DNA from: Pseudisothecium myosuroides | Taxonomy: Eukaryota; Streptophyta; Bryopsida; Hypnales; Lembophyllaceae | Assembly (NCBI GenBank): GCA_951799445.1 | Contig: OX637287.1 | Span: 54,899,724 to 54,963,723, forward strand | Direction: 5' to 3' | Length of the DNA stretch: 64,000 nucleotides | In this document: positions 45,874-57,981 of the stretch, piece after piece | Layout: each line of letters opens with the position of its first letter | Numbering within the stretch: the stretch's first letter is position 1 | The notes under the pieces: generated by a model | Databases searched by the model: none | What the model saw: only the letters and a program-made list of their open reading frames with translations | What the model was told of the DNA's origin: nothing | Made by a program: the position numbers and the translations under genes

Positions 45874-47829
45874 TTAGTATGTTAGCAGTTTTAGGATTTT
45901 TGATCTGGAGCGGATTTTCCGTGCGTGGGGCCCGGTTCCGGATTCTTAGGAAGTAGTTGACTTTGAACTTTCCGGATATTACGGTTGGTTACTGATTGGT
46001 CACCTGGATTTTCAGGTGTTCTTTTTTTGGCTTTTAGTTTGGGCTTTTTAAGTGAAGGGCAGCTTGTTGCCCTTTCATTCCAGCCTTGCCCATTTTGTGT
46101 GAATTAGTTTATGTTCATACTTTCTTTTCTCTAATCTGAGCCACTAAGTGGACATTTGGATTTCTGGCTATGTGTGCGTTTTCTTGAGTCGTTTATGAAT
46201 GGTGAAAGTGTGAGAGAGGGCGGATGAGGGGGGATCCGGGTTGAGACTTAGTTGGACCTGATTTGAGCGAGTAAGTTTGTGAGGAAACTTTACTAGACTT
46301 GTGAGTAAGGACTTGCGCGTGGTACCTTTAAATTGCCGTAACGGTGATCCGGTTCTAAGGAGTGGTGCAGATGCGAGTCCGGAATCCAGGGAGGGTTCCG
46401 AGCGGAGATAAGCGACCGCCAGCGGAAAATCCCCATTCACTGGAAGGTCTGCCAACCATGGGATCAGTCTGGTAGATAGATGCACGAATCTCTTTCAGTT
46501 CCGGCTGCCTTGATCTGTCGTTGTAGTAAAAGTGGAAGGATGCAATTTTGAGTGACCTGTTTTCCGGGCAAGCTACCCGGGGAATTGTGAGGATTATTAC
46601 TTTCTCTATTCTACAATAAAAACTCGATTAGGATTGTTTTGTGTGAAGTTTTGTGTAGAGAAATAGATGTCTATGAGTGGTGCGTTCCTACCCCTCTAAA
46701 GATCAAATGCGGACACCCTGAGGGTAAAACAGGGGAATAGAAAACCAATGGAAGTTACGAAGTGAGACCCGGAATCCGGATCAAACCGGAAATCGAAAAG
46801 GGATAGATCCGGATTGGGATCCGGAAGACTATTGTGTCGGAAATAGGAAAAGAAAGAGGTGTTGCTTGGGGTTTTGTTGTTTTGGTTACAACCCGGATAC
46901 CCCTTAGCTTGTTGAAACATACTAGAATCTCCTGGGACGATATTTTGTGTTATCTTATCATCTTTTTGATGTTAAAGATAGTTACGCCTAGATTGCGCAT
47001 ACGACACGGATTGCCTGGAATTGCAGGCATCAGGCAAGTGTCACACGGATTGGAAGCAGTGATGGATCAAGTCGGTGTGAGTGGTGCAAGGATTAGTTTG
47101 CGATTGGCAAGAGATAATGGGTGTCTATTTTGGGATTTCTGGTTGCGGTGGAGCATGTGGTGGAGGTTTGTGGAGAGATTTGTTTTGGGTTGGGGATTTG
47201 TTCTAGGTGGAGCAGCTTGGAGTTTTCTTGAAAAGTAAAGATTTTTGAGTTTTCAGTGCATTTGACATAACCGCATCCTCTTTCAATAGCCGAGATAGCT
47301 AAACTAGGGTGACTGAGATTCCACAGCACAACTGATCCCAATTGCTTGTGCTTCTACGATTTATGCTTCAAACTTAATCTGAAATTTGATATGAGTTTCC
47401 TTCTAGTGTATTGTCTGGGTAAAGTAGAATTGGGATTGCAGGACTTGCATTGCTCAATTTTAATCCTCGTCACCTTCATTAGCTGAAGGCTTCCAATGTA
47501 TTAGTCTTGATGCGTTAGGCTGGATTTTCCTATTCTGGTTTTGTGCTTCTTGGAGGATCGTTGGCTTGGTCTGCAAGCAAAGCAAAGTAGCCAACAAGAT
47601 TTGTCAGCCATGGTATGAACTGAAGGTACTTCTGACAATCTAGAATGAAGTTTAACTGGATCCGATTCCTTTGATCAATTATCATTCACATTGAGCACTT
47701 CAGTTATATCATAAGCATAGAGAATTACAGATCATTCAATAGTTTGGTAGTTTGTCTGCAATGTGACCGAGTTAGGTCTGGGTACTTACAGGGTTTTGGT
47801 GCCTCTGAAAGTCAGTCCATTACATGTAG
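45874..47829. other. 3' side of the 44-kb ORF and non-coding DNA
   Basis: TCCGGA/ATCCGG words continue to about 46.85 kb, as in the 5' flank, so the ORF and its flanks form one compositional unit. An open frame at 46,834-47,238 has no recognisable motif. AACAATAAAAA-type signals near 46,610 could serve for polyadenylation. Confidence 0.4.
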
Positions 47830-48115
47830 TAGGTGAAACTGATGAAACCAATTTGAAATTTTGATCTTAATGTCTACCCAGTCACATGTTCACTACAAAA
47901 CCGATCTGAAATTTTGATCTTAATGTCCATCCACCCACATGTTACTTGTGAAACCGATCTGAAATTTTGATCATAATGTCCATCCAGCTAGAAGTTTTGA
48001 TCTGAAATTTTGATCTTAATGTCCATCTAGCCACATGTTACTTGTGAAACCGATCTGAAGTTTTGATCCAAAAGTCAATCCAGCCACATGTTTACTAATG
48101 AAACTTATTCCATTT
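47830..48115. repeat. Tandem repeat, unit about 60 bp
   Basis: Four to five units share GAAACCGATCTGAAATTTTG, ATCTTAATGTCCATCCA and CCACATGTTACTTGT. One unit is shortened. Confidence 0.8.
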
Positions 48116-50240
48116 TGGTATATGCTTGTGTATAAAATTTCTGCCATGCACAATGAAACTGGATACCACCCCTCAAATGTTTGATGTATTGGACAGGTTG
48201 TAGCTGAGTCTGGTTGCAATTGGCCATGCATTTGGTACCGAACGGGTTCTTGTGGCTTTCTTGTGGCAATTGTCACGTTTGAAATTATGGTCTGATTGGT
48301 TTGTACCTTTAGTTATTCTTTTCTTTATTTATAGTTCTTGCAAGTAGGTTAAATTATTTGAAATTAATATTCAATGAAGTCTTTTGGGAAATAGAAGGAT
48401 GTAATTGGTTAGGAAAAGGGTTGTCTTTGCAAAGTATTGTTAGACCTGTAAATTTGAGAAGGTTTAGCTGGTGAAGTAAGGCTTTCTATATAGCGTCAAT
48501 GCCAACCGTATGACTAGATCACTTGCATTGCAGCTGCAGAGTTGGAAAGGGTGCTCTTGGATTATGAACTACGTTGAAGTTGTTGAGCATTTAGATTAGG
48601 TATAATCGTTTTTGCTTTCACTAATTAGGATGAATAGCTTAGGGCCGAAAATCATGTCTAGTTATTTGATAAAGATAACATCTTAAAAGCAATTTTTTGA
48701 TTCACAACAAGAATTGACGATGATTGCAGCTGCAACAGGTTCAGGTTTGCAATGCGTTTGGCACCGAACGGGTCCACTATCCATTCTTGAAGCAGTTGTT
48801 TCTATTGAAATTTTGGGAGGCCTGGATTTATTTTGATCTGATTTTTTCAATTAGTTATTCTTTGTTCTAACTTGTTGTGATTGCAAAATTAGTTCTAGAG
48901 TCAACTATTTGCAATTACAATTAAAGTGACTTACTTAGTTGGATCCCTTCGGCATCGATGACTTAGCCCAATTTGACTTGGAGCAGTTGAAACTTTGAAA
49001 ATGATGATAAGCAAGTATGAAAGATTACATTAGGATATAGTTTACCATGCATGGGAAAATACAGTATATTGTTGAGTATATTGACAATTTTTTATATATT
49101 GTTGTAGAATATGTAGCACTAGTTATATTCCATTGTTGGTTATGTAATTGAGATTTTGAAGTAATAGTCTCTTAAATGTAATATTTACACAATTATTTCT
49201 ATCTATATCTACTTCTAATTTGTATATGCCATATTTAACTACTTTTGGACTATTGAAAGTCCAAAAATAATAAAAAGACAAATCTCCCGATGCATGGGGT
49301 TAGGCAATTAATCAAGAGATTTCCAGATGCAAGCATAGAGTTCACTTCAATTTTGCAAAGAGTCAAGTTTGAAAGCTAAAAAAATTTCTTATAAAAAGTA
49401 TCGAGATATCCCACGTTTGAAGGGTGAAACTTTTGTCAGAATAAGTATTATAGGTGGATGATTTCAGTATTCTAGAAAGCTCCAAAAAAGTTCCTCTAAT
49501 GAATCCATGGTTGTGTAAGAGTTAACATAATTGCATAGGGAGATGTCCTGATGAACGTGTAGAATATGCATTCACTTCACTTAATATATGTATGAGTCCA
49601 ATTTGAGATTTTAACTTGTAATGAACGATGTAAGATGTTGAAGTGGACCAACTGTACTAATATGTTGTAGTATAAGGTTCCTACCAGAAACCATGCATTT
49701 AGAGATAAACGCACAACAGGAGTCACAAGATGTCCTACATTAGGAGAGGGATGGTACCTCGAAATGTCAATATATAAAAGCCTCTAATGAATCCATGGCT
49801 GTTGAGGAGTTTATATAATCGCATCGACAAATCGCTTGATGAACGCATAGAGTATGCGTCAACTTCCCATATATAACACATGCACGTCTCCAGTCTAAGA
49901 TTTTCTAATATGATGAATGATGTTACAAGTCGAACTTAATCAGGAGATCTCTCGATCATTAATGCTAGACTTATATATGAAATCACCATTCAGAAAAACA
50001 TGCACAATAAGACTGACGGCAAGACCATTGTACATTGTAAGAGAGATGGTAATCCTATAGGGCTTCATTTAATAAAGTAACATACCTCATAAACAACGAC
50101 TTTGACAACCAGCTAAAATAATTACACTACTAAATTCAAAAAAAACTATGTACAATGAAAACCAAGCCTACCATTCGAAAGCTAGGTCGAGCATGAATCG
50201 GGAGATCCCTCGATGACCGCAATGAACACCAGGATTCAAT
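48116..50240. other. Non-coding stretch with scattered half-palindromes
   Basis: No coding frame. TTTGGTACCGAACGGGTTCT at 48.23 kb and TTTGGCACCGAACGGGTCCA at 48.75 kb are two copies of one element, each followed by TTGAAATTWTGG. From 49.28 kb onward degenerate forms of the 50-60-kb palindrome appear (AATCTCCCGATGCAT, AATCAGGAGATCTCTCGATC). Confidence 0.5.
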
Positions 50241-50242
50241 AC

Positions 50243-50836
50243 TCAATCAGGGATCCAACTCATTGGACCTATTCAAATTTGCCAAAGCTGCCTCTCTACA
50301 TTTCTTAGTAATAGTCCGTGACTTTGGATCCACTATCTTGGACCAATTTGTGTACACTACAGCATCTGCGTCCATCCAGATGGGGGGACACTTTTCTACA
50401 ACCCATGTTAGGACTGGACCACGTTAGGACCGAGCATGAAGGTACAATTTCTTAGGAAGGGGCACACAACCACAGACCCAAGTCGAGCAGCCGGTTCTGC
50501 CAATTTTAAACTGTCCATACATCTAGACTTTCCTCTAAGTAGTGCCTCAAACATTGGATTAGCCAGCAGATAGGGAAAGAGGTCGCCAGACTCTCAAATT
50601 GGTGGACCTTCTAATGGGCGAAGCAACCTCGCCAATGATGAGATAGTGAAATTTGAATCTCTAGACCAGCAAGATGGAGCATAATGGACGTAGGCACCAT
50701 CACCACGACCATGCGCCACCATTCCTGTTACATTCATCAGAAGCTGATCCAAACCTGCCGTGGCCTTTGTTGTCACCCGCATTCTCGGGAGAGCCGTTTT
50801 GGCCATATCCATCTTGTTGTGAATGTGGGAGCACAA
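50243..50836 (-). pseudogene. Fragment of a second DUF7869-type gene
   Basis: HNKMDMAKTALPRM, LDQLLMNVTGMVAHGRGDGA and FTISSLARLLRPLEGPP match the HDKMDHAK...VTGMIAHGHDD...LAKLLRT segment at 19.7-19.85 kb. A TGA (CGA in an Arg reading) is followed by ESGDLFPYLLANPMFEALLR and a YLH remnant of the Asp-Asn region. After a deletion the frame resumes as CPPIWMDADAVVYTNW, KSRTITKKCREAALANL and NRSNELDP. The signature GHTHDDID core is missing. It is clearly a separate, diverged copy rather than part of the 4-21-kb gene. Confidence 0.6.
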
Positions 50837-51343
50837 AATGTAAGGATAAAGTTAGTTAGTTAGAAATATGAAAAAAAAAAAAAGAATTGGTAAAATTTTT
50901 GGCTTTTTATAAGGCTGAAATATGAGTTTTACCAAAATTAAGATATATCTGTGGTAGAATATCTCTAAACAGATAATATGGTTAAGAAAGAGAATTAGAG
51001 TTTCCCAATTAAATCAAGAAACCGGAACCGGATCCAGTTCAGGGTATCAATCCGGAAGTTACCCAAGTACCGGGCCGGGCGTGAACGTATGCAGGAGGAT
51101 ACCGGGAGCCAACAGGAAGCCGTTAGGGCAATCCTGAGATCCAACGGCTCTACCGGAAGTTAGGGAGAGTCATTTAAACGGTCACAATCTTCCGGGATTG
51201 CGGCGGAAACGGTAACCCTAAAACGGCTGGAAACGGATAGTTTGGGAGAAACCCAGGAAGAAGAAAATTTCCGTCTTCATTCTTCATTCTGAATTGAGGA
51301 AATATCCTTGGAGTTCTTAGGGCGGTGATTTGCAGATCAGATC

Positions 51344-51634
51344 ATGAAGAAGGAGGGTTCCTAGTTTTCGGATCCGGATAGCATAGTACCGGAGTTTGTG
51401 AGAAAGGATCTGTAGTTTCCTGTATTGGAGGGCTTGTGTGAGAATTGTGCGTGGCAGGGTAAGGAGAAATATTTGAGTGCAATGGTGAAGGGTGAGGGTA
51501 GTGAGGCTGTCGTCTTCAAAACTAAGACTATCCACCCGGTCATCCCGGAGGATGAAAATCACCGGAAGCAGTTGGAGGAGGATTTGGGTCAAATGCCATA
51601 TTTAACTACTTCTGGAATTTACGGGGAATTCTAG
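51344..51634 (+). pseudogene. Degenerate ORF with a leader like that of the 44-kb ORF
   Basis: ATG at 51,344 opens a frame with two TAG stops (51,362 and 51,413, each CAG if one C-to-T change is undone). It continues as FPVLEGLCENCAWQGKEKYL, SEAVVFKTKTIHPVIPEDEN and TTSGIYGEF. The upstream leader resembles that of the 44-kb ORF, and TCCGGA words surround both. The protein similarity itself is weak, so common origin rests mainly on the leaders. Confidence 0.4.
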
Positions 51635-52078
51635 ACTTTGTGAAGGTCCTGTCCATCGGGAGATCTTCCCAATGGTATGTACAATGAGTCCGTAATGCCG
51701 TTCAAAGGAGATTTAAATCGCTTTGGGATGCTAAGTGGTTTGGAGATTTCCCGATGCAAGGAAATATACTCCTTCGGGATAGAGTGTTCAAACAAATCAA
51801 TGAATTTGAGATGATGTCAACTCCGACATTTGCTGTAAGCGGTACATTTGTACCCGAGGTTGCATTAATATGCAACATCACAGATTGGGAGAGCTCAGAA
51901 GATACTTCCCAAAGTATCACATAACACAAAAGAATGGATGAAGCAACATAATGCAATTACAGACATTTGGTAAGGTGTAATCACAGTCAGATACTAGAAA
52001 AGGTGGATTCGCCACTTATATAATCATTTGGATGCAACAAACAGGTGATATATAACCCAGCTACTAGTCCACTTCCAA

Positions 52079-52561
52079 CTACATGTTTTTTGGGGCCCAA
52101 GACCAATCAAAAGGCGGTGCTATAATGTGCGGACGATCTAACTCTACAGGATCTACATCATCCCTCACATGCAACGCCGGTTGAAGCAAGTGCGGACGTT
52201 CCCAATCAAGAGGATCTAGGACAAGCATTACAACACTGTTATTCAAGAGTACCCTGCGCGTCCGAGGAATGTTCAAGACAGTCTTCATTATTGCACGACG
52301 ATGGGGATACACCTGGTTCTTCCGTGGATTGTCAGACCCGGCAAAATATAGAAACCTTGACAGAATTTCCGGCGGTAGAATACGTCGAAGAAGAGCGGCC
52401 AATGTTGAAGGTTGCATTGCGGAACACAAACCACAGTGAGTTTCTTCAACGAAATGTTGGAGAAGACCACGGAAGCCGGGCCGAATTTCGATATTCTGTG
52501 GGAGATCCGCCACACCGCCCTTCACGCAGAGATCCCCTGTTAGTACTAAGAGCATCGCCTT
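52079..52561 (-). pseudogene. Worn FCP1/NIF-like HAD phosphatase fragment
   Basis: After a TTTGCAG acceptor at 52,562 the minus strand reads KAMLLVLTGDLCVKGG, IEIRPGFRGLLQHFVEETHC, GLCSAMQPSTLAALL, RRILPPEILSRFLYF and TRRVLLNNSVVMLVLDP to a stop at 52,079. The order (hydrophobic strand ending in the nucleophile motif, then RPG...FL, then WSAM-like, then LLxDDS-like) is that of FCP1/NLI-interacting-factor phosphatases. The nucleophile Asp is replaced (LVLTGDL where DxDGxL-type is expected), and so are the distal Asp residues (LLNNS). It cannot be catalytic as written. It lies downstream of, and in the same orientation as, the larger gene. Confidence 0.5.
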
Positions 52562-52569
52562 CTGCAAAG

Positions 52570-53740
52570 ACCAAGTAAGACTCAGTACGCAGACATGTAC
52601 ATACAGAAACGACGTCAATTGATCGTGAGATCCCCCGACCAATATGCAATACAACAGAACCGCTAATTGAAAATACGCATGGGTAGTTATTTGAAGAACA
52701 GCGACTGAATGTCTTATTTGCTGCATAGTGCAAGGAAATTAGCAATACTTCTACGGTGTCACTGCAGCCCAGAATACAGCACTAACAAGGGATGCAGATT
52801 TAGAATTCGCGTCAAATACAAAAAAAGGTTTAGGGTGACATACTAGAAGATCGAAAATACTCGAGCAAAGGAAATTACGCAGCAGAAATTCAATTGCATT
52901 CGATTGAAGCAACAAAAATGGACATTACATAATCCGCCTAAGACTAATAATTCGATGCAAGGGAAAATGATCGTGAGATCTTCCGATCAAGCCGAAGACA
53001 AAGGACAAAATTATCAATTTCAAATCCGTACTTCAGCAAACCGGAACCGAGACTGGAACTGCAGGAGAACTCCCAAACAAACAGTAGAAACACAACTACA
53101 ACTTCACTGTCATCCACAAGTACAAAAACAATATCACGAGACAATACAAGGACGAAAACGACATTTCAATGTTCACACGTCACGTCGTATCGTGCGATCT
53201 CCTGATGAAGCTTGCCGCGCAAGATGATGACGCCCAGTGTTAAAATCTAATGAGGTGTTCAAAAAATTCCACTCTTCCGAGTAATATGATAAACAACTTC
53301 AGAACCAAATTTAGATTAAAGCTGCGAACGAAGAGTAAGAAAACAATTCTAAGTGAAGGTCATGCACCGGAAATGCATTCACATTAGATTTAAAAGACAA
53401 GGATAAATGCCCAGAACAGTCCGATCTACCGATAGAATCCACTTCCACGGTATACCATTAGATCTCTAGATGTGCATGCACGCGGATTAATAGTCAAGGT
53501 CAAGGTGAACCCTTCGAACTCATAATTATCTTAATCAAAGGCATTTAGGAAAAAAATTTATTTTCACATTTACTACGAGGCAGAATCAATGCCTCCTACA
53601 AACAAAGAATGTCCAGTATTTCGAAAATGCATTTACAATATTTACAGTATGTTCAAGAGTTTTAAGCTACAAGCAATAATATGCATGCCAAAAGGAGATC
53701 GTGAGATATCACAATGAAGTCCGTCGAGGAAGAGAAACCA
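52570..53740. other. Spacer between the HAD fragment and the large gene
   Basis: No convincing exon. It contains four members of the GTCGTGGGATCCCACGAT family at 52,619, 52,969, 53,188 and 53,697 and would include the 3' flank of the large gene. Confidence 0.5.
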
Positions 53741-53743
53741 AAA

Positions 53744-54396
53744 CTAAACTACTGCCCTCAAAATGTCAGAGCCCGGTCTGGTCAACGGGACCGCCGACGG
53801 CAGACCATTGTGGAGCGGATGCTTCTTGACATACGCCGGCACAGCTTCCTGTGACTTAAACAGACCTCCAAGCCAAGGACTGAGCACCCCCACAAGGTAC
53901 TGGTTCCTCCAGTCCCCATCAAATTTGTGGGGGAAAATGGCACTATGACAATCATTCAGGAGGTTTTTAAGTGGATCGTCATCAACGAGGAGAACATTCT
54001 CGGTTGACCTCAAACCCAGCTTAGTGGCGAAATGATTTAGATCCTTCAGGAAGTAGGGCCAGTCCGGGTGTTTCGGGTCTCTGTAGGACGACTTTGTGCA
54101 GTCTTCCTACGTGAGAACAGGCACGTCTTTCGCCTTAACAGACGTCCCCGGCAGCATTTGATTCAATACCTTCGTCACATTTGCTGGTGTCATACTGCTC
54201 CAGAATGCAATGTTTGCATGTCTGTGCACAAAGTCAAGTAAATGACCAACATTCGGTCAAAGTGTTACGACGCGTCTGTTCAACTCATTGAATGATCTGT
54301 GAACAAGAACTCCATTAAGGTCAAAGACCACATAATACCGCCGCCTTTCTACCTGATTCGACGACTTCGCCACCGGTTCAGCAGGCACTCGAAAAA
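53744..54396 (-). CDS. Exon 6 of the large gene: FCP1/NIF-like HAD domain
   Basis: After a CTGCAG acceptor: VERRRYYVVFDLNGVLVHR, then RVVTL, stop, PNVGHLLDFVHRHANIAFWSS, then VLT, stop, EDCTKSSYRDPKHPDWPYF, then STENVLLVDDDPLKNLLNDC and FDGDWRNQYLVGVLSPWLGG to a stop at 53,744. The order of motifs is that of FCP1/NLI-interacting-factor phosphatases. The catalytic motif is DLNGV where active members have DxDx(T/V), so the acid/base Asp is Asn and even an intact product might bind rather than cleave phosphates. TGA 54,257 (Arg CGA) and TAG 54,107 (Gln CAG) are C-to-T stops. Confidence 0.7.
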
Positions 54397-54488
54397 CTGC
54401 AGAATACAAGAGAAGCACAGAGTCAGTGACCGGCCAATTCAAGATTTGTTATCTCGTATGTACATTGACAATAATGTAGGCATGTTAC

Positions 54489-56166
54489 CTGCGGGAGCTC
54501 GGGCGCTACAAGCTGGCGACCCTTCCGCCCTCCTTTTGTCGCCCAATCGTCCTCTTTCCCTCTCGCCGCCGCTCACTGATCCTTCCCCCCTCCTCTCGAC
54601 GAGCATTTGCCCCTTTCCTCTCTCGTCGGCGCTCACTGGTCCTCTTTCCCAATGGTCACCACTCAAAGATAGCGGCTCAAGCTCGTCGTTGCTCAAAGGC
54701 ACCACCACCCTCCTCCCTCTAACGCCGCCTTCCACTGCCTCCCACTCTTTGTCTGCATCAGGTGGATCCCCTCCATCATACACTGCACGCGGACCATCTT
54801 GAAATATCCATTTAAAGACGGGCTTGTAAAGGAAACGGTTCGCTCGCCTTACGGATTCCAAATGAATATCCTTATTGTTATCGAGACGCTTCTTCCCATA
54901 GTGGTTTAGACTCGGTAAGTGACCAAATGCTCTCATACGATCAACAGGACAGAACTTCATTATTTCTTCGGCCTCGTAAGGTATGGCCTCTAGCACTTCG
55001 TCAGAATGGCACTCACCGTCATCAGGAACCACCTCTCCTGCAACCTCCAGTGGAACACTGGAGGCCAGTGAAGCAATGTCGACAATCCTCGCCCGCCCTA
55101 TCACAGGTATATTCTTCCTTCCAGGAACAGGTTTGGGACTCAGGGGGACCAAGTCAACAAGGGTGTCGTTCAGTACAGCAACCGTGATGCCCATCGGCGG
55201 GAGCAATCGCTCTGGCCCAGTCGTGGGATCCCCCGACGAAGACAATGCAACCACTCCTTCCTGGTGTTCATCCCCCTTGCTCTCTGCCGGATCGCCATGA
55301 TGAATTGAGACCACTGACTCTTCAAAGATCGTGGGATCCCCCGATCCTTCAGGTCCCGGTGTCCGGCCTTGGTCATCCTTCAATGCACCACGTCGAGAGA
55401 CAGCTAACACAGTCTCCACAGGTAATGCATGGCTCGTCGTGGGATCCCCCGATCCGAGGTGGTCATCATCCCCCTTCGACTCTTTCCTCCCCTCGCTGAG
55501 GTCGGCAGCATCCTCCCCGCTCTTGACCAGTGACTCGTTCGTCATCGTGGGATCCCCCGATGCTGGTCGGTGAGTGTCTTCCAGGGTTAATAATTCGAGG
55601 TCCGGAAGCTATCTGTCAGCTCCTGAAGCACAAGATGCCTGCGCATCCTCCTGTTGCGGCTGAGTCGACTTGTCAGGCCTCGATGGTAACGGTCCCAAGG
55701 CACAATTCAGAAGCGCTTTTGCCACGACTGATGCTTCGGGATTGGGACTCCCAGTCGGCTTCGCTGTCGACTGTTTGCGTTGCACCAACGACTTACTTGG
55801 AGTCCACTTGGAGGTCCCCCCCTTCCGATTCTCGAGTGCTGTCTTCCGCGCTCGCTTGGCCGCCTTTGTGCTCCCAGTATCTTTTGCGGTGTCGGGTTCC
55901 TTGACTGGCGTCTTAAGCGGCTTCCTCTTGGATATCCTTGGGTCCGTTAATTGGATCCCTGAATTCACTTCGCCTGACGACCCGCTCGATATTGGAATTA
56001 CAATTTGTTCCGCTGGTAACGGCTCTAGACTACTCTCATGCTCCTCTGTCAGATCTGCCAGCTCCGCCTGCGCCGAATGAACTTCGGAAACTTCGTCTGC
56101 ATCCTGTGCTCCACTTGGCGGATCAATCAGCTGCTCTCGCCGGGGGGAGGGAGTCGGAGATTTCGC
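54489..56166 (-). CDS. Exon 5 of the large gene, with SGDPT repeats
   Basis: About 559 codons between a TCGCAG acceptor and a GTAACA donor. The first part is a Lys/Ser/Pro-rich disordered linker (STKAAKRARKTALENRKGG). After TAG at 55,609-55,611 the frame continues LPDLELLTLEDTHRPASGDP. SGDPT then recurs at exactly 36-residue steps, four times in all, each copy being the palindrome family read as protein. A better conserved stretch follows (FCPVDRMRAFGHLPSLNHYG, VRRANRFLYKPVFKWIFQDG) and a Gly/Arg/Glu-rich end. CAG to TAG explains the stop. Confidence 0.6.
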
Positions 56167-56291
56167 CTGCGAGAAAAGCAATATCCCACCACAATTGAGC
56201 TCAGTTTGCCCTCCCAGATTAGCATGCGAGAGATATACGCTGCCCAACGTCCGGAGATATCACGATGGTTCAGCAAATAATGCACACTAAC

Positions 56292-56525
56292 CTTAGGGTG
56301 CTCAACCGACCTTGTTCCTGAACCCGGTCTGTGTTGGGTGATGTCTTCAAGTACAGCATCTTCATCATCACTCTCAACTTCCTCGTCCTCGTGTTCGGCC
56401 TCCGGAAGAGGAAGGGGTGCCGCCTGTGCATGTTTGTCGTCCCAAATCTGCTTGGCGAAGACCTGACTTAATGTCTTAGCTTCCGTTGAATCGACAACTT
56501 CCAGCACTTTACCACCTTCCGAATA
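56292..56525 (-). CDS. Exon 4 of the large gene
   Basis: 78 codons, phase 0 at both ends, between a TTTCAG acceptor and a GTTAGT donor. It encodes YSEGGKVLEVVDSTEAKTLS, a short helix-prone stretch, and an acidic run (EDEEVESDDEDAVLED). It links the folded exon-3 part to the low-complexity exon 5. Confidence 0.6.
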
Positions 56526-56624
56526 CTGAAATACAACAACCGGAAATTAGTGACATTCAAATCCCTGAAATCGAAATGAGATTATTAGAAGAACAAAAGA
56601 AAAGACAATCGTTGTAGTGCATAC

Positions 56625-57981
56625 CAAGCCCAGATATGTGAACTCCGGACCCCCGTTGACATTCACAAAGACATAGTCGCTGCAAGCTAGTCCTTCGAAT
56701 AGAATCAACGCACTGCTGATCTTCAGATACGGCATCTGCTGCCGACGCCAGTAAGGGTAGTCGTCCGGCATATCTTCCCCCTTGTACACCTGAGTGAGGC
56801 GGTCCAATCCCGGGAAGAAGCTTTTGAAGCAAGTCCGCCGCTCGTGCTCTTCGCTGTGCCCAAAAATGAAGACAACAAAGACATTGTACCCGTCTCCGGC
56901 CGGAGCTTGAGGGAAGAAGTCTTCGGGCCCTGCCATGTAGTTCACAACATGCCAGTCCCACAACCTAGCTTTCACTTCCATCCTTCGTCTCTCTATATGA
57001 GCCACAATCATGTGGAACCCTTCGGCATTTGTGAGGAGAACGGCCGCAGAGCGGGCTACGATTGTCTGGTCCTGCGGATCATAGTACTCCAGAGCGTCAA
57101 AGAGTCTCTTCAACTTCCGCTCTTCAAGAATTTTGGCGCGACACCCGCAGGACGTTGACTCGAACATGAACCAGATGTACAGGTGCTGCTTCTTCTTTCC
57201 CCTCCACGCTATGACGTCCCCTGCCGCCAAGGTGGCGCTGATGTCGCAGTTGCTTTCGTCCATGGTTTTACAGAGATAGTGCTCTGAAAAACCACGTGCA
57301 TTTGCGTGCACCGATTCCTCCTCCGCCGTCAGCTTGAAGTACAACTCCCACATTTGGATCACGGACTGCGGAAGGTCAGCTAGGTCGGACGTCATGTTGA
57401 GATTTTTTGTCCGATCCTGCAACCACTTCTTTCCAGCAGGGGTTTCCATTGCCTTGTTCACCCACATCTCCACATCCTCGTGCTCAATGTTCCTTTCTAT
57501 TGCAAACTCGACCCACAAAGAATCCGGGTAAGGCTCATACTCCACCCTCCTCGCCGGCAGCAGATGACCCTTGTAGTGTGACAAGAGTTCGTTCTTCATC
57601 GCCCTGACCAACTGAATTTTGGCGCCGGCGTCTGAAAGAGAGATAATGCGTTTTCCACCTTTCTGTGATTTCGACTTTGCGACGGAGGTCTTCATGCTAA
57701 TAACTTGGGCTTGGACTTGATTTGCAAGGAAATTGATGTCCTCCGGTCTAAGTCCGTAAAGGGGCTTGAAGTCGTTTGCCGCCAACGGTTTGCGATCCGT
57801 ACTCCCCGATACATCGACCAGCCCCGCCGCGTCGGGAAGGAGACCTGCCATGAATTTCTCCTCTATCTTGATCCATCTCTGAACATCAGCGTCGTTCTCC
57901 AGGAAGAGGAGGGATTCTCAGTTTGGCGATGTCTTTCGCCTTTGCTCCCGCAAATATTGATGCCACCGACGGCTGAAACGC
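56625..57981 (-). CDS. Exon 3 of the large gene
   Basis: It begins AFQPSVASIFAGAKAKDIAK after a GGCAG acceptor and needs a one-base shift near 57.93 kb to enter FLENDADVQRWIKIEEKFMA. After that 430 residues are uninterrupted: GKRIISLSDAGAKIQLVRAM, EYEPYPDSLWVEFAIERNIE, MDESNCDISATLAAGDVIAW, CRAKILEERKLKRLFDALEY, ARLWDWHVVNYMAGPEDFFP and LACSDYVFVNVNGGPEFTYL. The density of Trp, Tyr and Cys and the lack of repeats mark it as a folded domain under past selection. I recognise no named family. It ends at a GTATGC donor. Confidence 0.65.

Noticed and set aside
46834..47238. A 134-codon plus-strand frame as a membrane protein gene
   Set aside because: It has hydrophobic runs but no recognisable family, no splice or promoter context, and lies in low-complexity TG-rich DNA.
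52904..53227. A 107-codon plus-strand frame as a gene
   Set aside because: Composition is Gln/Thr/Arg-rich as expected from the local CA-rich sequence. It overlaps two copies of the palindrome family and shows no motif.
54299..56280. Several long plus-strand frames opposite exons 5 and 6
   Set aside because: They are antisense shadows. The minus strand has coherent splice sites, phases and HAD motifs.
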